Assembly: GCA_934358955.1 (NCBI GenBank)
Contig: CAKRLC010000041.1
Location: 1 to 21,176 of the forward strand
Length of the DNA stretch: 21,176 nt
Direction of reading: 5' to 3'
DNA from: an uncultured Roseburia sp.
Lineage (GTDB): Bacteria; Bacillota; Clostridia; Lachnospirales; Lachnospiraceae
In this document: positions 6,602-14,958 of the stretch, one piece after another
Layout of the letters: each line of letters starts with the position of its first letter
Numbering within the stretch: the stretch's first letter is position 1
The notes under the pieces: model-generated
The model's input: only the letters and a program-made list of their open reading frames with translations
The model's database searches: none
Told to the model about the DNA's origin: nothing
Made by a program: the position numbers and the translations under genes

Positions 6602-9163
6602 ATGGCAGAAATTTTTGCATCAAAAACAGCAGAGATAGAAGAAAGAGAAATTTTACATGCAAATATTTCCAGAGAACTTGCAGGAGAATGCATGGTACTT
6701 CTTGAAAATGATGGCGTGCTTCCGCTGAAGGAAAGAAAAGTGGCATTATATGGAAATGGAGCCCGTGCAACGATCAAAGGCGGTACTGGTTCCGGTGACG
6801 TAAATACAAGAAATAATGTCAATATCGAGCAGGGATTTCAAAACGCAGGAATTGAGGTCACAACAACTTCCTGGTTAGACAGACAGGAACAAAAAACGAA
6901 TCAGGCAAAGGCAGACTATGTTCAGTGGATGAAGGATGAGGCTGCCAGAAAGCATACATCAGAATTTACAGTAATGTTCGATCATCCTTATAAAGAACCG
7001 GCCTGTGAGAAGATTACAGAAAAAGATATGGAACAAACGGATACGGATATTGCAGTATATGTAATTGCAAGAAACTCCGGTGAAGGAGCAGACAGATTTG
7101 ATGAAGAGGGTGATTACAGATTATATGCGGAAGAATTGGAAAATATCAGGCTGATCGCCAAAGCTTATGAAAAAACGGTCATTGTCTTGAATATTGGCGG
7201 AGTGATGGATCTTACAGAATTGAAAGCAATATCTGGAGTCAATGCAATTCTTTTAATGTCGCAGCTTGGAAATTTAGGAGGAGATGCGTTGTTAGACGTT
7301 CTCACAGGAAAGGTGACCCCATCCGGCAAAACAACTGATACCTGGGCAAAAAATTATATAGACTATCCTTCCTCTGCAAAGTTCAGCCACAATGAAAGCG
7401 TTCATGATGAAATGTATGAAGATGGTATTTATGTGGGGTATCGTTATTTTGACAGCTTTGATGTACAACCACAGTATTGTTTTGGATATGGAAAATCATA
7501 TACAGATTTTGATATAGAAGCAGGAAAAATCCGTGTGGAGAATAAGGAAATCCTGATTCCGGTTAAAGTAAAAAATACAGGAAAAACTTATGCGGGAAAA
7601 GAAGTTGTCCAGGTATATTATAGTGCAATTGGTGGTGCAATCGAAAAACCTTATCAGGAACTTGCTGCTTACCGTAAGACCAGGTTACTGGCACCAGGTG
7701 AATCAGAAGAATTTACTATAAAGTATACAATGGAACAGATGGCATCTTATTCAGAAAAAGAAGCTGCCTGGATATTGGAAAAGGGCGAATATGTCATTCG
7801 TGTTGGAAACAGTTCTGCAGAAACAAAGGTTGCTGGAGTGATAGAGGTCGGCGAAGATGTTGTTACATTAAAGACCAAAAATCTGTTCGCGCTGGATGTT
7901 ACATTAGAGGAGATTCATCCGGATGCTGCAAAATTAGAAAAAAAGAAGCAGGAAACCGGCTGTGGGAAAGAAAGCGTAATTTTTGATACTGCGGATATTA
8001 CGCCGAAAACAGTTATTTATCAGGGAACAAGAGAAGAATATCATACGGATAAAACAGAGAAAATCACGATGCAGGATGTCCTTTTAGGAAAAGCAGCGGT
8101 AGAAGAACTGACAGCACAGCTTTCGATAGAAGAGCTGGCTGAATTCTGTGTCGGTACTCTGCGTGCAGACAGCGGCGAAATTGTAGGAAATGCATCTTAT
8201 ACTGTACCTGGGGCAGCGGGAGATACGTCTTCTGTCTGCAAGGAATCCAGAGGAATTAAGAATATGATACTTGCTGATGGTCCTGCAGGACTTCGTTTGC
8301 AGCCGCATTTCAAAACCAAAAAAGATGGAACGCTTCTTCCGGGTGGTGAAGTGATCGGAGATGCATATACACCGTTTGCTTCAGATATCAATGAGGATGA
8401 GACAGATGATTACTATCAGTATTGTACAGCTATACCAATTGGCTGGGCATTAGCGCAGTCCTGGAATACAGAGCTCGTAGAAAAAGCAGGTGATATGGTA
8501 GGCTCGGAGATGGAACAGTTCCATGTGGACTTATGGCTTGCCCCTGCCATGAATATCCACCGCAATCCGCTTTGCGGACGGAATTTTGAATATTATTCTG
8601 AGGATCCCCTTGTATCCGGCAAAACAGCAGCAGCCATGACCAAAGGTGTGCAGAAGCATAAGGGAAAAGGAACGACGATCAAACATTTTGCAGTAAATAA
8701 TCAGGAAGATAACCGTTATTTTGTCAATGCCCATGTCAGTGAGCGTGCACTCAGGGAAATATACCTGAAAGGCTTTGAGATTGCGGTACGCGAGTCACAG
8801 CCAATGTCCATTATGACTTCTTATAACTTATTAAACGGAATCCACACGGCCAATAGTCATGATCTGATCCAGGGAATGGCGCGGGATGAATGGGGATTTG
8901 AAGGTACGGTTATGACAGACTGGTTTACATCACAGAATATGCCAATGATCACAGGAAAATTCAAGCCGATTTATCCAATCTCTGCATCTACCGGATGCAT
9001 CTATGCAGGAAACGATATGCAAATGCCTGGCTGTCAGAAGAATGTAGATGATATCGTGAAAGCAGTGACAACCGGGGAAGCAATTGACGGATTTAAGATC
9101 ACGAAAGCAGACTTGCAGTACAATGCAGCGAATGTGATCCGGGTTGTTGCGAAGACGATGTAA
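6602..9163 (+). CDS. GH3 family glycosidase with permuted domain order
   Basis: An 853-residue GH3 enzyme, probably a beta-glucosidase, with its domains in reverse order. The alpha/beta sandwich domain comes first (about residues 15-260) and carries SGEGADR, where E161 is the likely acid/base. A fibronectin-III-like domain follows (about 310-410). The TIM-barrel domain comes last (about 500-853), with DGPAGLR, CGRNFEYYSEDP (658-669), K694-H695-F696 and nucleophile D773 in VMTDW. This order is known from Ruminococcus albus and Butyrivibrio GH3 enzymes. There is no signal peptide, so it should act inside the cell on imported glycosides. GAAGGAG precedes the ATG. All catalytic motifs look intact. 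The sugar specificity is unknown. Confidence 0.93.
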   Translation: MAEIFASKTAEIEEREILHANISRELAGECMVLLENDGVLPLKERKVALYGNGARATIKGGTGSGDVNTRNNVNIEQGFQNAGIEVTTTSWLDRQEQKTNQAKADYVQWMKDEAARKHTSEFTVMFDHPYKEPACEKITEKDMEQTDTDIAVYVIARNSGEGADRFDEEGDYRLYAEELENIRLIAKAYEKTVIVLNIGGVMDLTELKAISGVNAILLMSQLGNLGGDALLDVLTGKVTPSGKTTDTWAKNYIDYPSSAKFSHNESVHDEMYEDGIYVGYRYFDSFDVQPQYCFGYGKSYTDFDIEAGKIRVENKEILIPVKVKNTGKTYAGKEVVQVYYSAIGGAIEKPYQELAAYRKTRLLAPGESEEFTIKYTMEQMASYSEKEAAWILEKGEYVIRVGNSSAETKVAGVIEVGEDVVTLKTKNLFALDVTLEEIHPDAAKLEKKKQETGCGKESVIFDTADITPKTVIYQGTREEYHTDKTEKITMQDVLLGKAAVEELTAQLSIEELAEFCVGTLRADSGEIVGNASYTVPGAAGDTSSVCKESRGIKNMILADGPAGLRLQPHFKTKKDGTLLPGGEVIGDAYTPFASDINEDETDDYYQYCTAIPIGWALAQSWNTELVEKAGDMVGSEMEQFHVDLWLAPAMNIHRNPLCGRNFEYYSEDPLVSGKTAAAMTKGVQKHKGKGTTIKHFAVNNQEDNRYFVNAHVSERALREIYLKGFEIAVRESQPMSIMTSYNLLNGIHTANSHDLIQGMARDEWGFEGTVMTDWFTSQNMPMITGKFKPIYPISASTGCIYAGNDMQMPGCQKNVDDIVKAVTTGEAIDGFKITKADLQYNAANVIRVVAKTM

Positions 9164-9187
9164 TGACTTTCCGGATTGGATGGTACA

Positions 9188-9220
9188 GAACAGTAATGCA
9201 AACGGCAATAGTTACTGTTC
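9188..9220 (+). other. Intra-operon hairpin between GH3 and esterase genes
   Basis: GAACAGTAA (9188-9196) pairs perfectly with TTACTGTTC (9212-9220) around a 15-base loop. GGAT at 9178-9181 and ATCC at 9221-9224 can extend it past a bulge. No T-run follows, so read-through into the esterase gene is expected. A processing or stability role is likely. Confidence 0.55.
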
Positions 9221-9282
9221 ATCCGACCGAAAAACACTGGCTGTTTTGTTGCGCATGAAAGTGAATCAGGAGGAAAATACCA

Positions 9283-10161
9283 ATGTCGATCACAAGTGAA
9301 CTGATCAGAAAATCATTCAAAGCGAGTGATGATATCCGCGATGCCGGACTTACCACGCCAAAGGATGTGGAACGTTTTGATGATATTTTATATGGGAAAA
9401 ATGAAGAATGGAATGTTCTCGATGTATACAAACCAAAAGCAGAAACCGGAAAAAGGCTGCCGGTCATTTTCAGTGTCCATGGTGGTGGCTGGGTTTATGG
9501 AGATAAAGAACGCTACCAGTATTACTGTATGAGTCTGGCACAGAGAGGCTTTGCAGTTGTGAATTTTACATATCGTCTTGCACCGGAATACAAATTTCCG
9601 GCGCCACTTGAGGATACGAATGAGGTCGTGACCTGGATTTTGCAGCATGCGGCAGAATATGGTTTTGACACAGAACATATTTATGCGGTTGGGGATTCAG
9701 CAGGTGGAAATATACTTGCATTATACACAGCTATCTGCATAAATCCGGAGTATGCAGCAGGGTATGACTTTCATGTACCGGAGCATTTTGTGCCGAAAGC
9801 GATCGCACTAAACTGTGGTTCTTATACGATGGATGTAAAGAAAGATCCGCAAAAGAAAAGAATCATGAAAGATTATCTGCCACAGAAAGGAACAGCAGAA
9901 GAACTGGATAAGATCAATCCACTGCTTCACATTACAGAAGCCTATCCGCCGGTTTATGTTATGACAGCAAACGGGGATTTTCTGAAAGATCAGGCAACAC
10001 TGATGGCAGATGTTCTGGAGAGAAAGAAGGTTCCTTACCGCTACCGGTGCTACGGAGATGCGGGAAAAAAATTAGGACATGTATTCCACTGTAACATGAA
10101 GCTGGCAGAAGCAGCCGTCTGCAATGATGAAGAGTGCGCATTTTTCCGTGAATGGAAATAA
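9283..10161 (+). CDS. Alpha/beta-hydrolase esterase, HSL/BD-FAE-like
   Basis: A 292-residue serine hydrolase. HGGGW at residues 66-70 forms the oxyanion hole region. The nucleophile is S139 in GDSAG (137-141), with D232 (NGDFL) and H266 (GHVFH) completing the triad. It resembles the hormone-sensitive-lipase/acetyl-esterase group, which includes enzymes that remove acetyl or feruloyl groups from glycans. There is no signal peptide. AGGAGG lies before the ATG. Placed last in the sulfatase-GPH-GH3 cluster, it probably deacylates the imported glycoside or its aglycone; the natural ester is unknown. Confidence 0.88.
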   Translation: MSITSELIRKSFKASDDIRDAGLTTPKDVERFDDILYGKNEEWNVLDVYKPKAETGKRLPVIFSVHGGGWVYGDKERYQYYCMSLAQRGFAVVNFTYRLAPEYKFPAPLEDTNEVVTWILQHAAEYGFDTEHIYAVGDSAGGNILALYTAICINPEYAAGYDFHVPEHFVPKAIALNCGSYTMDVKKDPQKKRIMKDYLPQKGTAEELDKINPLLHITEAYPPVYVMTANGDFLKDQATLMADVLERKKVPYRYRCYGDAGKKLGHVFHCNMKLAEAAVCNDEECAFFREWK

Positions 10162-10178
10162 CCAGTGAATGAGATACA

Positions 10179-10207
10179 CTGACTTCCCGGTTGCCATCGT
10201 CTATAAT
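10179..10207 (+). promoter_or_regulatory. Predicted promoter of lacI-2
   Basis: CTGACT at 10179-10184 (four of six matches to the -35 consensus) and a perfect TATAAT at 10202-10207 are 17 bases apart. A GATGT...ACATC inverted repeat just downstream could be an operator or leader stem. The box pair lies in the 110-base gap before lacI-2, which suggests it is transcribed separately from the esterase gene. Confidence 0.55.
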
Positions 10208-10271
10208 CTGATGTAGAATAATGACATCGATAGTTCGAATGGAATGAATAAAATGTAGAAGTGAGGGGAAG

Positions 10272-11279
10272 ATGAAACAGAAGAAAGTAACGATCCGTGA
10301 GGTTGCGGAGTTAGCAGGCGTATCCATCAGCTCGGTATCAAGATATCTGGCAGACCCGAAAAGCATACAGCCGCTGGCCGCTTATAATATTAAAAATGCG
10401 ATCAATGAGCTTCAGTATGAACCGAATATTTTTGCAAGAAATCTGAAAAAAGGCCAGTCGCAGGTCATTGGACTTGTTGTGCCGCATATGGAGTATTTTT
10501 TCGGAAAGATCTGCAGTGTAGTGAGTGATTATTTTTTTGAGCGGCAGTATGTAACCTATATCTGTGAGAGTGACAGTACAAGGGAAAAAGAACTTTTTTA
10601 TGTGCAGGCGCTCTTAAATCAGAAGGCTGCCGGGATCATTATCGCGCCATGCGGCCAGAATACCATGTATCTGAAAAATGTGTGCAAGAATTATACGAAT
10701 ATGGTTGCGATCGACCGTCTTGAAGAGATAGGCTGCGATATGGTACTGGAGAATCACCGTGATAACGCTTATCATCTTATGACCTGGCTGTTAAAGAACA
10801 AGCCGTGCCATAAGATCCTGATGCTGTTTGGATGGATGGACAGCTTTAACACCCGTATGTGCAAAGCCGGGACAGATCAGGCATTGCAGGAGGCCGGAAA
10901 ACCGGATGAGGATGTGCTGCGTGTCTATACTGCCAGAAAGATCGAAGTGGTAATGGATGCGCTCGATCAGTTACATGCAAGGCTTACACCTGGAGAACGC
11001 CCGGTGATCATTGGGTTTGGCAGTGATATTGTGGAATATATTGTGATGGGAATCCACCAGAAATATCCGGAGTGGATCGGAAATGTAGATATCGGCGGCT
11101 TTTCCATGGCGGGTACGCAGGATAAGCTGGGGCTTGACTGTTCGCTTGTGATCAAAAATCCGGAAACAGTTGGAATCACGGCGGCAGAAGTATTAAACCG
11201 CAAGCTGACAGAGGAAGCTGCTTTGACGGAACCGGCTGAACCAAAGACTTACGATATTAAAGTTACTTACAAATTTTAA
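10272..11279 (+). CDS. LacI-family transcriptional regulator (lacI-2)
   Basis: A 335-residue LacI-type regulator. The helix-turn-helix spans about residues 6-26 (VTIREVAELAGVSISSVSRY), the hinge lies near 55-62, and a sugar-binding-type effector domain follows. GAGGGGA precedes the ATG. It differs clearly in sequence from lacI-1. It lies just upstream of the tct operon, whose control region holds two related CTGAAAAC operator-like sites. By position it is the best candidate regulator of the tct-PHP-sulfatase-2 operon. Its ligand is unknown. Confidence 0.92.
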   Translation: MKQKKVTIREVAELAGVSISSVSRYLADPKSIQPLAAYNIKNAINELQYEPNIFARNLKKGQSQVIGLVVPHMEYFFGKICSVVSDYFFERQYVTYICESDSTREKELFYVQALLNQKAAGIIIAPCGQNTMYLKNVCKNYTNMVAIDRLEEIGCDMVLENHRDNAYHLMTWLLKNKPCHKILMLFGWMDSFNTRMCKAGTDQALQEAGKPDEDVLRVYTARKIEVVMDALDQLHARLTPGERPVIIGFGSDIVEYIVMGIHQKYPEWIGNVDIGGFSMAGTQDKLGLDCSLVIKNPETVGITAAEVLNRKLTEEAALTEPAEPKTYDIKVTYKF

Positions 11280-11355
11280 AAGAATAAAAGAATGACAGAG
11301 ATTCAGCGCCAGTGAATGACAGTAATCCGAAAGAGCTGCTGATGCAAAAGAAATG

Positions 11356-11428
11356 TTTCAGGTTTTTTTGCGCAAGGAAGATGAGAACCATCGGAAAACC
11401 TTGTGCAATGAAACCTGAAATTTTTTTT
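11356..11428 (+). terminator. Strong intrinsic terminator after lacI-2
   Basis: TTTCAGGTTT (11356-11365) pairs with AAACCTGAAA (11411-11420) and is followed by eight T at 11421-11428. Inside it, GCGCAAGG pairs with CCTTGTGC and GATG with CATC, giving a long three-part stem. A smaller ATTCA/TGAAT hairpin precedes it at 11301-11317. It separates the lacI-2 transcript from the tct operon. Confidence 0.85.
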
Positions 11429-11675
11429 ATCAATAGGAACCGACCTTTTGAAACCCGAATCTCAATAGGTATGAATGAAAATATCAGAAGTTCTGACATT
11501 AAAATTTTACAGCATAAAACAGATTCCAAGATAAGATATAAGACTATTTCATATATTAAATTGATATTTAAAACAACTGAAAACGGTTTCAGCAGAGAGA
11601 ACCGGAAAAGTCAACAAAAAATGAATGAAAAACTATGTAATATTACCAAATATGGAATAATTATGAAAAGATTTA
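11429..11675. other. AT-rich control region upstream of tctC
   Basis: No gene is supported here. A 129-codon frame crossing it also crosses the terminator and operators and looks like chance. The region holds a perfect palindrome TCAGAAGTTCTGA at 11484-11496 and the operator-like CTGAAAACGGTTTCAG at 11577-11592. The rest is AT-rich DNA without recognisable signals. Confidence 0.6.
11577..11592. promoter_or_regulatory. LacI/cre-type operator upstream of tctC
   Basis: CTGAAAACGGTTTCAG has palindromic arms with a CG centre and contains TGAAAACGGTTTCA, a full match to TGWAANCGNTNWCA. A relative, CTGAAAACATTTTCTG, lies at 11720-11735 just downstream of the predicted promoter; the two agree at 13 of 16 positions. 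A pair of sites flanking a promoter suits LacI-type repression, with lacI-2 the positional candidate. CcpA is the alternative. Confidence 0.55.
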
Positions 11676-11704
11676 TTGACATATCGGTTAAAAATTGCTA
11701 ATAT
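11676..11704 (+). promoter_or_regulatory. Predicted sigma-A promoter of the tct operon
   Basis: A perfect -35 box TTGACA (11676-11681) and TAATAT (11699-11704) are separated by 17 bases. The expected start near 11711 gives a leader of about 50 bases, containing the second operator-like site and the AGGAGG of tctC. Confidence 0.7.
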
Positions 11705-11758
11705 GAACTCACGAAGCAACTGAAAACATTTTCTGAATTTCACAGGAGGAGAAAAAAG

Positions 11759-12817
11759 ATGAAAAAGAAAGTATTGGCACTTATTATGGCGGGTATGATG
11801 GCTGTGTCATGTGCAGCATGCGGCGGATCAGATGATTCTGCAAAAGCACCGGAACAGACAAAGGAATCTGAAACTGTCGAAGCAACTGAGGCACCTGCAG
11901 TATCTGGGGAGATCACAGCAGATTCATTTAAACCAAGCAGTGATTTTAACCTTCGTGTTCCATTTGCAGCAGGCGGATCAGCAGATACGATCGCAAGAAT
12001 CATTGGACAGGGATTACAGGAGACATATGGCAAAACAGTTTTTGTAAACAACCTGACAGGAGCAAACGGAGCAATCGCAGCAGCTGACCTTGATGCAGCA
12101 AAAGATGATGCAACAGAGTTAATGGTAGGCGGTATCGCAATGTTCACATTAGCACCATTATTCAACAAAGATATTAATATGAACATTGATGATTATCAGT
12201 TCGTAAGTGGTCTTGTATTAGAAGACCAGATCTTATTCGTAAATCCATCCGTAAGCGGAATTGAGAACTGGGAAGACCTGGTAGAATATGCAAACACAAA
12301 CCGTGTGATCTGTGGATCCAACACACCAGGTGGTGCAACACATCTTCTTGCAACAATGTTATTCGGTGAAGCTGGTATCGACGCAGAAGAAGTTACTTCT
12401 GACGGAAGTGGAAAAGACTTACTTGCTTTAGCAGGCGGTAACGTAGATTGCGCAATCGCAACATCTTCTGTTGGTGCACAGTTTGTAGAAGAAGGAAGCC
12501 TTGTTCCAATCGCAGTATTCTCTGAAGAACCTTACACAGGATACGAAGGAATGGAAGTTCCTACAGTTCAGTCTCTCGGATATGATATCGTATTTAAGAC
12601 ATGTAACTTCCTTATGACGAAGAAAGATGTAAATCCGGAAGATGTAGCAGCCATTCATCAGGCAATCGTTGATTACAGCGAAACAGAAGAGTTCAAAGAG
12701 TTAGCTGCTAATGCAAGCTACGTTCCATCACTTGAAGATGGTGAGACAGTAAAACAGATCATCTCTGATACAGCAGATATGTGTAAAGAAGCATACGATA
12801 AATATTATGCACAGTAA
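11759..12817 (+). CDS. tctC: TctC-type substrate-binding lipoprotein of a TTT transporter
   Basis: A 352-residue lipoprotein of the TctC/Bug family, the binding component of tripartite tricarboxylate transporters. It has a lysine-rich N-terminus, a hydrophobic segment and a lipobox ending at C21, then a GGSDDS linker rich in Ala, Glu and Thr. Family motifs follow: PFAAGGSADT (68-77), NNLTGANG (97-104), a GSNTPGGATH segment and VPTVQSLGYD. TctC proteins usually bind organic acids, so the ligand is probably carboxylated, perhaps a sugar acid. AGGAGG precedes the ATG. tctB and tctA follow, giving a complete transporter. Codons look more optimised than in neighbours, in keeping with high expression of a binding protein (impression only). 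Confidence 0.92.
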   Translation: MKKKVLALIMAGMMAVSCAACGGSDDSAKAPEQTKESETVEATEAPAVSGEITADSFKPSSDFNLRVPFAAGGSADTIARIIGQGLQETYGKTVFVNNLTGANGAIAAADLDAAKDDATELMVGGIAMFTLAPLFNKDINMNIDDYQFVSGLVLEDQILFVNPSVSGIENWEDLVEYANTNRVICGSNTPGGATHLLATMLFGEAGIDAEEVTSDGSGKDLLALAGGNVDCAIATSSVGAQFVEEGSLVPIAVFSEEPYTGYEGMEVPTVQSLGYDIVFKTCNFLMTKKDVNPEDVAAIHQAIVDYSETEEFKELAANASYVPSLEDGETVKQIISDTADMCKEAYDKYYAQ

Positions 12818-12819
12818 AA

Positions 12820-12918
12820 ACCTGTCTGTAAGCACTTATTTTAACAGAAACAGGTAACTGCAGGAAAACATGCAGTTGGTAATAAAGTAAATGGCGGGCT
12901 GTACACAGTTACAGCCCG
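12820..12918 (+). other. Three hairpins in series between tctC and tctB
   Basis: Stem 1 pairs ACCTGT (12820-12825) with ACAGGT (12850-12855), and inner CTGT with ACAG. Stem 2 is AACTGCA (12856-12862) with TGCAGTT (12871-12877). Stem 3 is CGGGCTGTA (12895-12903) with TACAGCCCG (12910-12918), followed by TTATAATT. They probably stabilise the tctC end of the message or reduce read-through, so that binding protein exceeds the membrane subunits. Stem 3 could be a partial terminator. Confidence 0.65.
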
Positions 12919-12973
12919 TTATAATTCATGATTCACGGGAGTGAAAGGTTAGAGACATCTGGTGGAGGGAAAA

Positions 12974-13417
12974 ATGGAGATTAAATATCGTTCAAACCTG
13001 GTTGCAGGAATTGTAAGCATTATCTTGGGAATTATATGCTATATCCTTGTTCCGTTACAGATCGCAGAGGATTATTCTGCAACCTACGGAATTACATCAC
13101 GGACTGTTCCTTATGCGATCAGCATACTCTGGATCGTTTGTGGCATTATATTGCTGATTCAGAGCCTTATATTAAAGAAAGACACAGTAAAGACATTGGT
13201 CGTATCAAAAGAATTAAAAGCAATTGCTTACATGGTTGTATTACTTGTATATGGCTTCCTGTTTAAGAAGAGCTTTCTTGTATCTACGATCTTACTTGGA
13301 GTGATTACATTAGCATTCACTGGCTCTAAGAAAAAAAGTTTTTATGTGATCGTAATTGCAACTGTTGTTATTTTGTACCTGTTATTTGCAAAGGTATTGC
13401 ACGTACAGCTGCCGTAG
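12974..13417 (+). CDS. tctB: TctB-type small membrane subunit of TTT transporter
   Basis: A 147-residue protein with four or five hydrophobic segments and no strong soluble domain, as expected for TctB, the small and poorly conserved membrane subunit. The ATG at 12974 is preceded by GGAGG at five bases' distance. The GTG at 12962 would overlap that ribosome binding site, so I rejected it. It is followed by tctA after 19 bases. Identity rests on size, topology and its position between tctC and tctA. Confidence 0.82.
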   Translation: MEIKYRSNLVAGIVSIILGIICYILVPLQIAEDYSATYGITSRTVPYAISILWIVCGIILLIQSLILKKDTVKTLVVSKELKAIAYMVVLLVYGFLFKKSFLVSTILLGVITLAFTGSKKKSFYVIVIATVVILYLLFAKVLHVQLP

Positions 13418-13436
13418 AAGTGGGGAGGTTATTTAT

Positions 13437-14954
13437 ATGGGACAGACGATATCGGCTGCATTGATGAATCTTTTGTCTGTGCAGAACTTAATCTTTGTTA
13501 ACGTAGGTATATTTATTGGAATTATTTTCGGTGCGATCCCGGGAATGAACGGAAACCTGGCGATCACTGTATTGCTTCCTTTCACATTCCAGATGGATAC
13601 AGTACCGGCACTTTTAATGCTGACTGCGATTTTCTTTGGCTCAAACTTTGGTGGATCGATCAGCTCGATCCTGATCAACACACCTGGAACCAATGCAGCG
13701 GCAGCAACACTGATCGATGGTTATCCAATGTGCCAGAAGGGGCAGCCTAGAAGGGCTCTGGATATGGCGCTGACAGCCTCGACGTTTGGTGGTCTCGTGA
13801 GTGCATTCTGCCTGTTATTCTTCGCACCACAGATCGGTAAAGTAGCGATCAAATTCAGTTCTCCTGAGTATTTTGCCCTGGCGATTTTCGGACTTTCCGT
13901 TATCGCATCTGTCAGTGGAAAGAGTCTTGTAAAAGGACTCATCAGTGGAGGACTTGGTATCCTTCTTTCTACAGTCGGAATTGATTCCGTCAGTGGTGTT
14001 ATGAGATTTACATTCAGCAATTTAAGACTTTATAACGGAATTAAAATGCTGGCTGTATTACTTGGTGTTTATGCAATTGCACAGATGATCGGACGTTTAA
14101 ACCAGACAGAAGTAGTAGTTGCATCACAGTTAAAAGAAGCAGACAAAAATGATCACATTACAAAAGAAGATGTGAAAAAGACATTCCCGGTTATGTTAAA
14201 ATCTTCCTTAATCGGAGCATTTATCGGAGCGATTCCTGGAACCGGCGGAGCAATCGCATCCTTTATCGCTTACAATGAAGCTAAGAGAACTGCAAAACCT
14301 GATGAGAAATTTGGAGAAGGTGAGATCAAAGGTATTGCAGCTCCGGAATCAGCAAATAACGGTGCAACAGCCGCTACACTGATCCCGCTTCTGACTCTTG
14401 GTATTCCTGGAGACGTTGTAGCTGCTACTTTACTTGGTGCATTCACGATGCATGGACTTGTTGTAGGACCAAAGCTTTTCAGTAATTCCGGTCCGATCGT
14501 ATATGCCGTATTGATCGGATGCGTGATCGCACAGCTTATTATGTTCTTCCAGGGTAAATATTTACTTGGACTTTTTGTTAAGATCACACATGTTCCACAG
14601 GAATTATTAACAGCAATCTTAGTTGTTCTCTGCTGTGCAGGTGCATTTGCGATCGGAAGTTCAGAGATGGATGTTTATGTAATGTTAGCATTCGGTGTGA
14701 TCGCATACTTTATGCAGAAGGTTGATTTCCCATCCGTTCCGATCGTACTTGGAATGGTATTAGGACCAATCGCTGAGTCTAACCTCAGAAATTCACTTGT
14801 AATGTCAGGTGGATCCTGGTCTATCTTCGTAAAGAGACCAATTTGCCTTGCATTCATTATTTTAACCTTTGTTCTGATCATCCTTCTGAAAAAAGGTGAT
14901 GCAAAACAGAGAAAAGCAACAAGCCAGTTTATGAAAGACGAACAGGAAGAGTAG
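13437..14954 (+). CDS. tctA: TctA-type large membrane subunit of TTT transporter
   Basis: A 505-residue protein with ten or more membrane segments. It carries the duplicated TctA signatures: GAIPGMNGNLAITVLLPF near the N-terminus and GAIPGTGGAIASFIAYNEAKR in the middle, plus LGIPGD. TctA forms the ion-driven permease. The ATG at 13437 follows GGGGAGG at eight bases; an earlier in-frame ATG at 13356 lies inside tctB and was rejected. Its stop is four bases before the PHP-type gene, so the two are certainly in one transcript. Confidence 0.93.
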   Translation: MGQTISAALMNLLSVQNLIFVNVGIFIGIIFGAIPGMNGNLAITVLLPFTFQMDTVPALLMLTAIFFGSNFGGSISSILINTPGTNAAAATLIDGYPMCQKGQPRRALDMALTASTFGGLVSAFCLLFFAPQIGKVAIKFSSPEYFALAIFGLSVIASVSGKSLVKGLISGGLGILLSTVGIDSVSGVMRFTFSNLRLYNGIKMLAVLLGVYAIAQMIGRLNQTEVVVASQLKEADKNDHITKEDVKKTFPVMLKSSLIGAFIGAIPGTGGAIASFIAYNEAKRTAKPDEKFGEGEIKGIAAPESANNGATAATLIPLLTLGIPGDVVAATLLGAFTMHGLVVGPKLFSNSGPIVYAVLIGCVIAQLIMFFQGKYLLGLFVKITHVPQELLTAILVVLCCAGAFAIGSSEMDVYVMLAFGVIAYFMQKVDFPSVPIVLGMVLGPIAESNLRNSLVMSGGSWSIFVKRPICLAFIILTFVLIILLKKGDAKQRKATSQFMKDEQEE

Positions 14955-14958
14955 AATT

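Noticed and set aside
5046..9163. A sulfoquinovose utilisation pathway
   Set aside because: The GPH symporter and sulfur permease recall it, but there is no GH31 sulfoquinovosidase, isomerase, kinase, aldolase or transaldolase, and sulfatases do not cleave the C-S bond.
11312..11701. A 129-codon + strand frame between lacI-2 and tctC
   Set aside because: It has no ribosome binding site, crosses a strong terminator, an operator and the promoter -35 box, and its product has no recognisable features.
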